From positions 10,773,029 through 10,837,028 of the forward strand of contig NC_033635.1 of NCBI RefSeq assembly GCF_001540865.1: DNA of 64,000 bases, given 5' to 3'. Below are positions 62,101-64,000 of this stretch, one piece after another (the first letter of the stretch is position 1; every line of letters begins with the position of its first letter). The position numbers and the translations under genes were made by a program. Below the pieces are notes generated by a model. That model ran no database searches and was not told where the DNA came from. It was given only the letters and a program-made list of their open reading frames with translations. This stretch comes from Ananas comosus (Eukaryota > Streptophyta > Magnoliopsida > Poales > Bromeliaceae).

Positions 62101-62600
62101 CAGAGTGAAAAAGTTGCGAGTTTTATTGTAACGATCCGCACAAAAGTTAAGTTAAATGTCTTTTCCGGTTCTAGTTTATGATCATCAGACAATGCGAGAC
62201 TCATTTTATAGCTTCGACTGTCAAACCAATTTTGATGTCGAATATAACGCCTACAACTTTCCTGAAGTCACGAATTCAATCTAGTGCCACATTTGCGAGC
62301 TCGACGTCACTTCGATCCCACCAAAGTTGAAAGGCTGATCTTCGTACAGCCGTGAGTTCGAGTTCGAGTGATCTCGCGACTTCAATGCCGAAACAAGCGT
62401 CGACGTTTGCGCTTTTTCTCGAAATCACGAATTCAACCTCTGAGATACAGAAACAAAGCAAACCTAAGGCTAGTGTACATGCATGTTTTGCTTGTTCCCT
62501 TGGGCATGCATTAACAAACAAGGCCCCATGAATGTATCCATCCAACAACAGGATATGTGAGTGAAAAGGCACATGTTTGGCACCAAACAACTGCTACAAG
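62100..62600. other. Higher-GC unassigned stretch, possible retrotransposon remnant
   Basis: It stands out from the surrounding AT-rich DNA, with a 104-codon open frame on the minus strand (62590-62276) containing 'DACFGIEVARSLELELTAVRR'-like residues that match no family I know. 'gtaacgatccgcac' near 62130 is reminiscent of Gypsy LTR ends. Low confidence. Confidence 0.3.
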
Positions 62601-62816
62601 CAGGGTTGTTGGTTCTCTTTATTGTAGGCAAAGGAATCACTAATAAAGAAATAAATTATTATCAATATTAGTGCTTGTTTCCATTTATTGTAGAGCTTAC
62701 TCGCGCTGCTTCTGCTTTTAGCTGAACAGTTTATTCAATTCGGATGCTCTATCATCAAAAATAATACTGTTGTTCGCTTCTGAAAGTATATATTTTAACT
62801 TGGCTTATAGTCAAAT

Positions 62817-62850
<34 letters not shown>

Positions 62851-63773
62851 TTAGAGCATCAAATACATCTTAATCACTTACAATAGAGAAAATAATTAAT
62901 CTCAAGAGAATGATTTAATCATATTATATGTTTCCTGATTCCTAGCATTACGTTTTATGATAGAAACTACATATTAATTTGATTCCTTTGACAAGAGCTA
63001 AATTATTGTGAAATGATAATTTAAACATGGGTTGTGCATGCATATAAGTGGTTTGGTTGTACACATGTATATATTTATACTTCAACGTAAAGAGACATAT
63101 ATGTTTGTATATGTCATGTATATATATTTACACGGTTGGACTTTTTCTCTTGTTGGGTATTGCTTTAAGCTAGAGAGATCCTGCAGATTCTGTTTACAAG
63201 CAAACAACAACTTATAAAAAAATAGAAAACTATTTTATAATTAAATATATAAACATATTTTTTATCAGATCAATCTTTCAGATAACATGATATTTAAACA
63301 TAATTCTGTAATAAAAAAAAACTATCGAATTATTTAGAAAAATAGAAAAAAGAGGTCTGAGTCAATGGAGGGATATCAATGAATCTTGTACCTTCCAAAT
63401 CCACAATTAAATATTTCTCTCAAATTTAAAGATAATGTTTTTTTTGCATTATGAAGATGTTGCCACATTTCTATATATATATTATGTTGGACTAATAATA
63501 AAATGTGTGAACATATAGACCAAAAAGTTGGGCAATTAATTTGGCTTTATTATATACTATGGATCACACAACACTTGGAAAGAAAATAATCACAAGATTT
63601 GCAAGTCAATGTGGTTGAGATGTCTATTCATATTCTCAACAAACTCTAAAATTATATTTTTATATCTTTTTCCTCTTATAATAAGTTAAATTTTAGATAG
63701 TCATTGGAAGAATAAAGTTGAAGTACTATTCATAGATCATGATTGGATCAGATAATACAACATCAAGAGCTAA
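62601..63773. other. AT-rich intergenic with CT repeat
   Basis: (CT)n at about 62818-62848. TA-rich stretches at 63060-63130. No gene recognised. Confidence 0.6.
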
Positions 63774-63867
63774 TAGAAATGTGAATCAACTAGGATTCGA
63801 ACTTAGGACTTTAATTAGTTATTAATCATCAAGCTCTTTGCCACTTGCGCTGGAGACGATCGGTGAT
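63774..63867 (-). mobile_element. tRNA-derived SINE, tail-truncated
   Basis: Contains the body start 'aaatgtgaatcaactagg', box B as 'attcgaact' and the head 'gccacttgcgctggagacg'. The tail half is missing on the left. Confidence 0.75.
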
Positions 63868-64000
63868 TAGTGGATTAGTGTTAACATGAACAATATAGGA
63901 AGCAGATAAACATTACTAATCTCTCCTCCCTCTTATGTAAGGGATTGAGTTCTTTACTGGACTGAAATAAGTTCAATTTTCTGTACTGTGATAATAGACT

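Noticed and set aside
62276..62590. 104-codon minus-strand gene
   Set aside because: No recognisable domain, no promoter or splice evidence. Kept only as an unassigned stretch.

Overview
The window is plant nuclear DNA, most likely from a monocot. Gene exons are strongly GC-rich against an AT-rich, transposon-filled background. The genes are intron-split with plant-type splice sites, and every recognisable protein is a plant family. The pineapple-like commelinid monocots are my best guess, but that rests on general character only and is not proven here.

Layout. 1-17.6 kb is gene-free and full of small non-autonomous transposons: inverted-repeat (MITE-type) elements, CACTA-type elements, tRNA-derived SINEs and simple repeats, plus one old plastid 23S rRNA fragment (2.7-2.9 kb). 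17.71-24.62 kb holds a complete eight-exon cytochrome P450 of the CYP90B (DWARF4) type, the steroid C-22 hydroxylase of brassinosteroid synthesis. A 2.5-kb non-autonomous Copia-like LTR element sits about 150 bp downstream, inside what looks like its 3' UTR. 27.3-37.9 kb is again gene-free, with SINEs, MITEs, tandem repeats and several isolated GC-rich islands. 38.96-40.76 kb holds an intronless GRAS regulator of the SCL4/SCL7 type whose first third is scrambled by clustered single-base insertions and deletions, most simply read as assembly error. 42.1-45.3 kb looks like a promoter plus a transcribed region without a protein I can recognise. 47.48 kb has a degenerate tRNA-like gene, and 49.0 kb an orphan GDSL-lipase exon. 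49.55-52.26 kb is a three-exon gene for a small, probably mitochondrial protein of unknown function, with introns packed with MITEs. Facing it tail to tail, 57.23-53.34 kb (minus strand) is a seven-exon membrane-anchored receptor-like kinase. 57.6-64 kb returns to repeats, including a MITE nested in another MITE, each with its own 9-bp target duplication.

The genes do not form a pathway: brassinosteroid synthesis, a GRAS regulator, a small mitochondrial protein and a kinase are ordinary unlinked neighbours. No self-contained novel system such as a gene cluster or defence locus is visible. The most informative signals are (i) a non-canonical GC-AG intron in the DWARF4-type gene, (ii) the LTR element in its 3' UTR, whose LTR/primer-site junction is a tandem array, (iii) transposon families dated and classed by exact target-site duplications, and (iv) assembly faults at single-N joins and in the GRAS 5' region that would mislead an automatic annotation.
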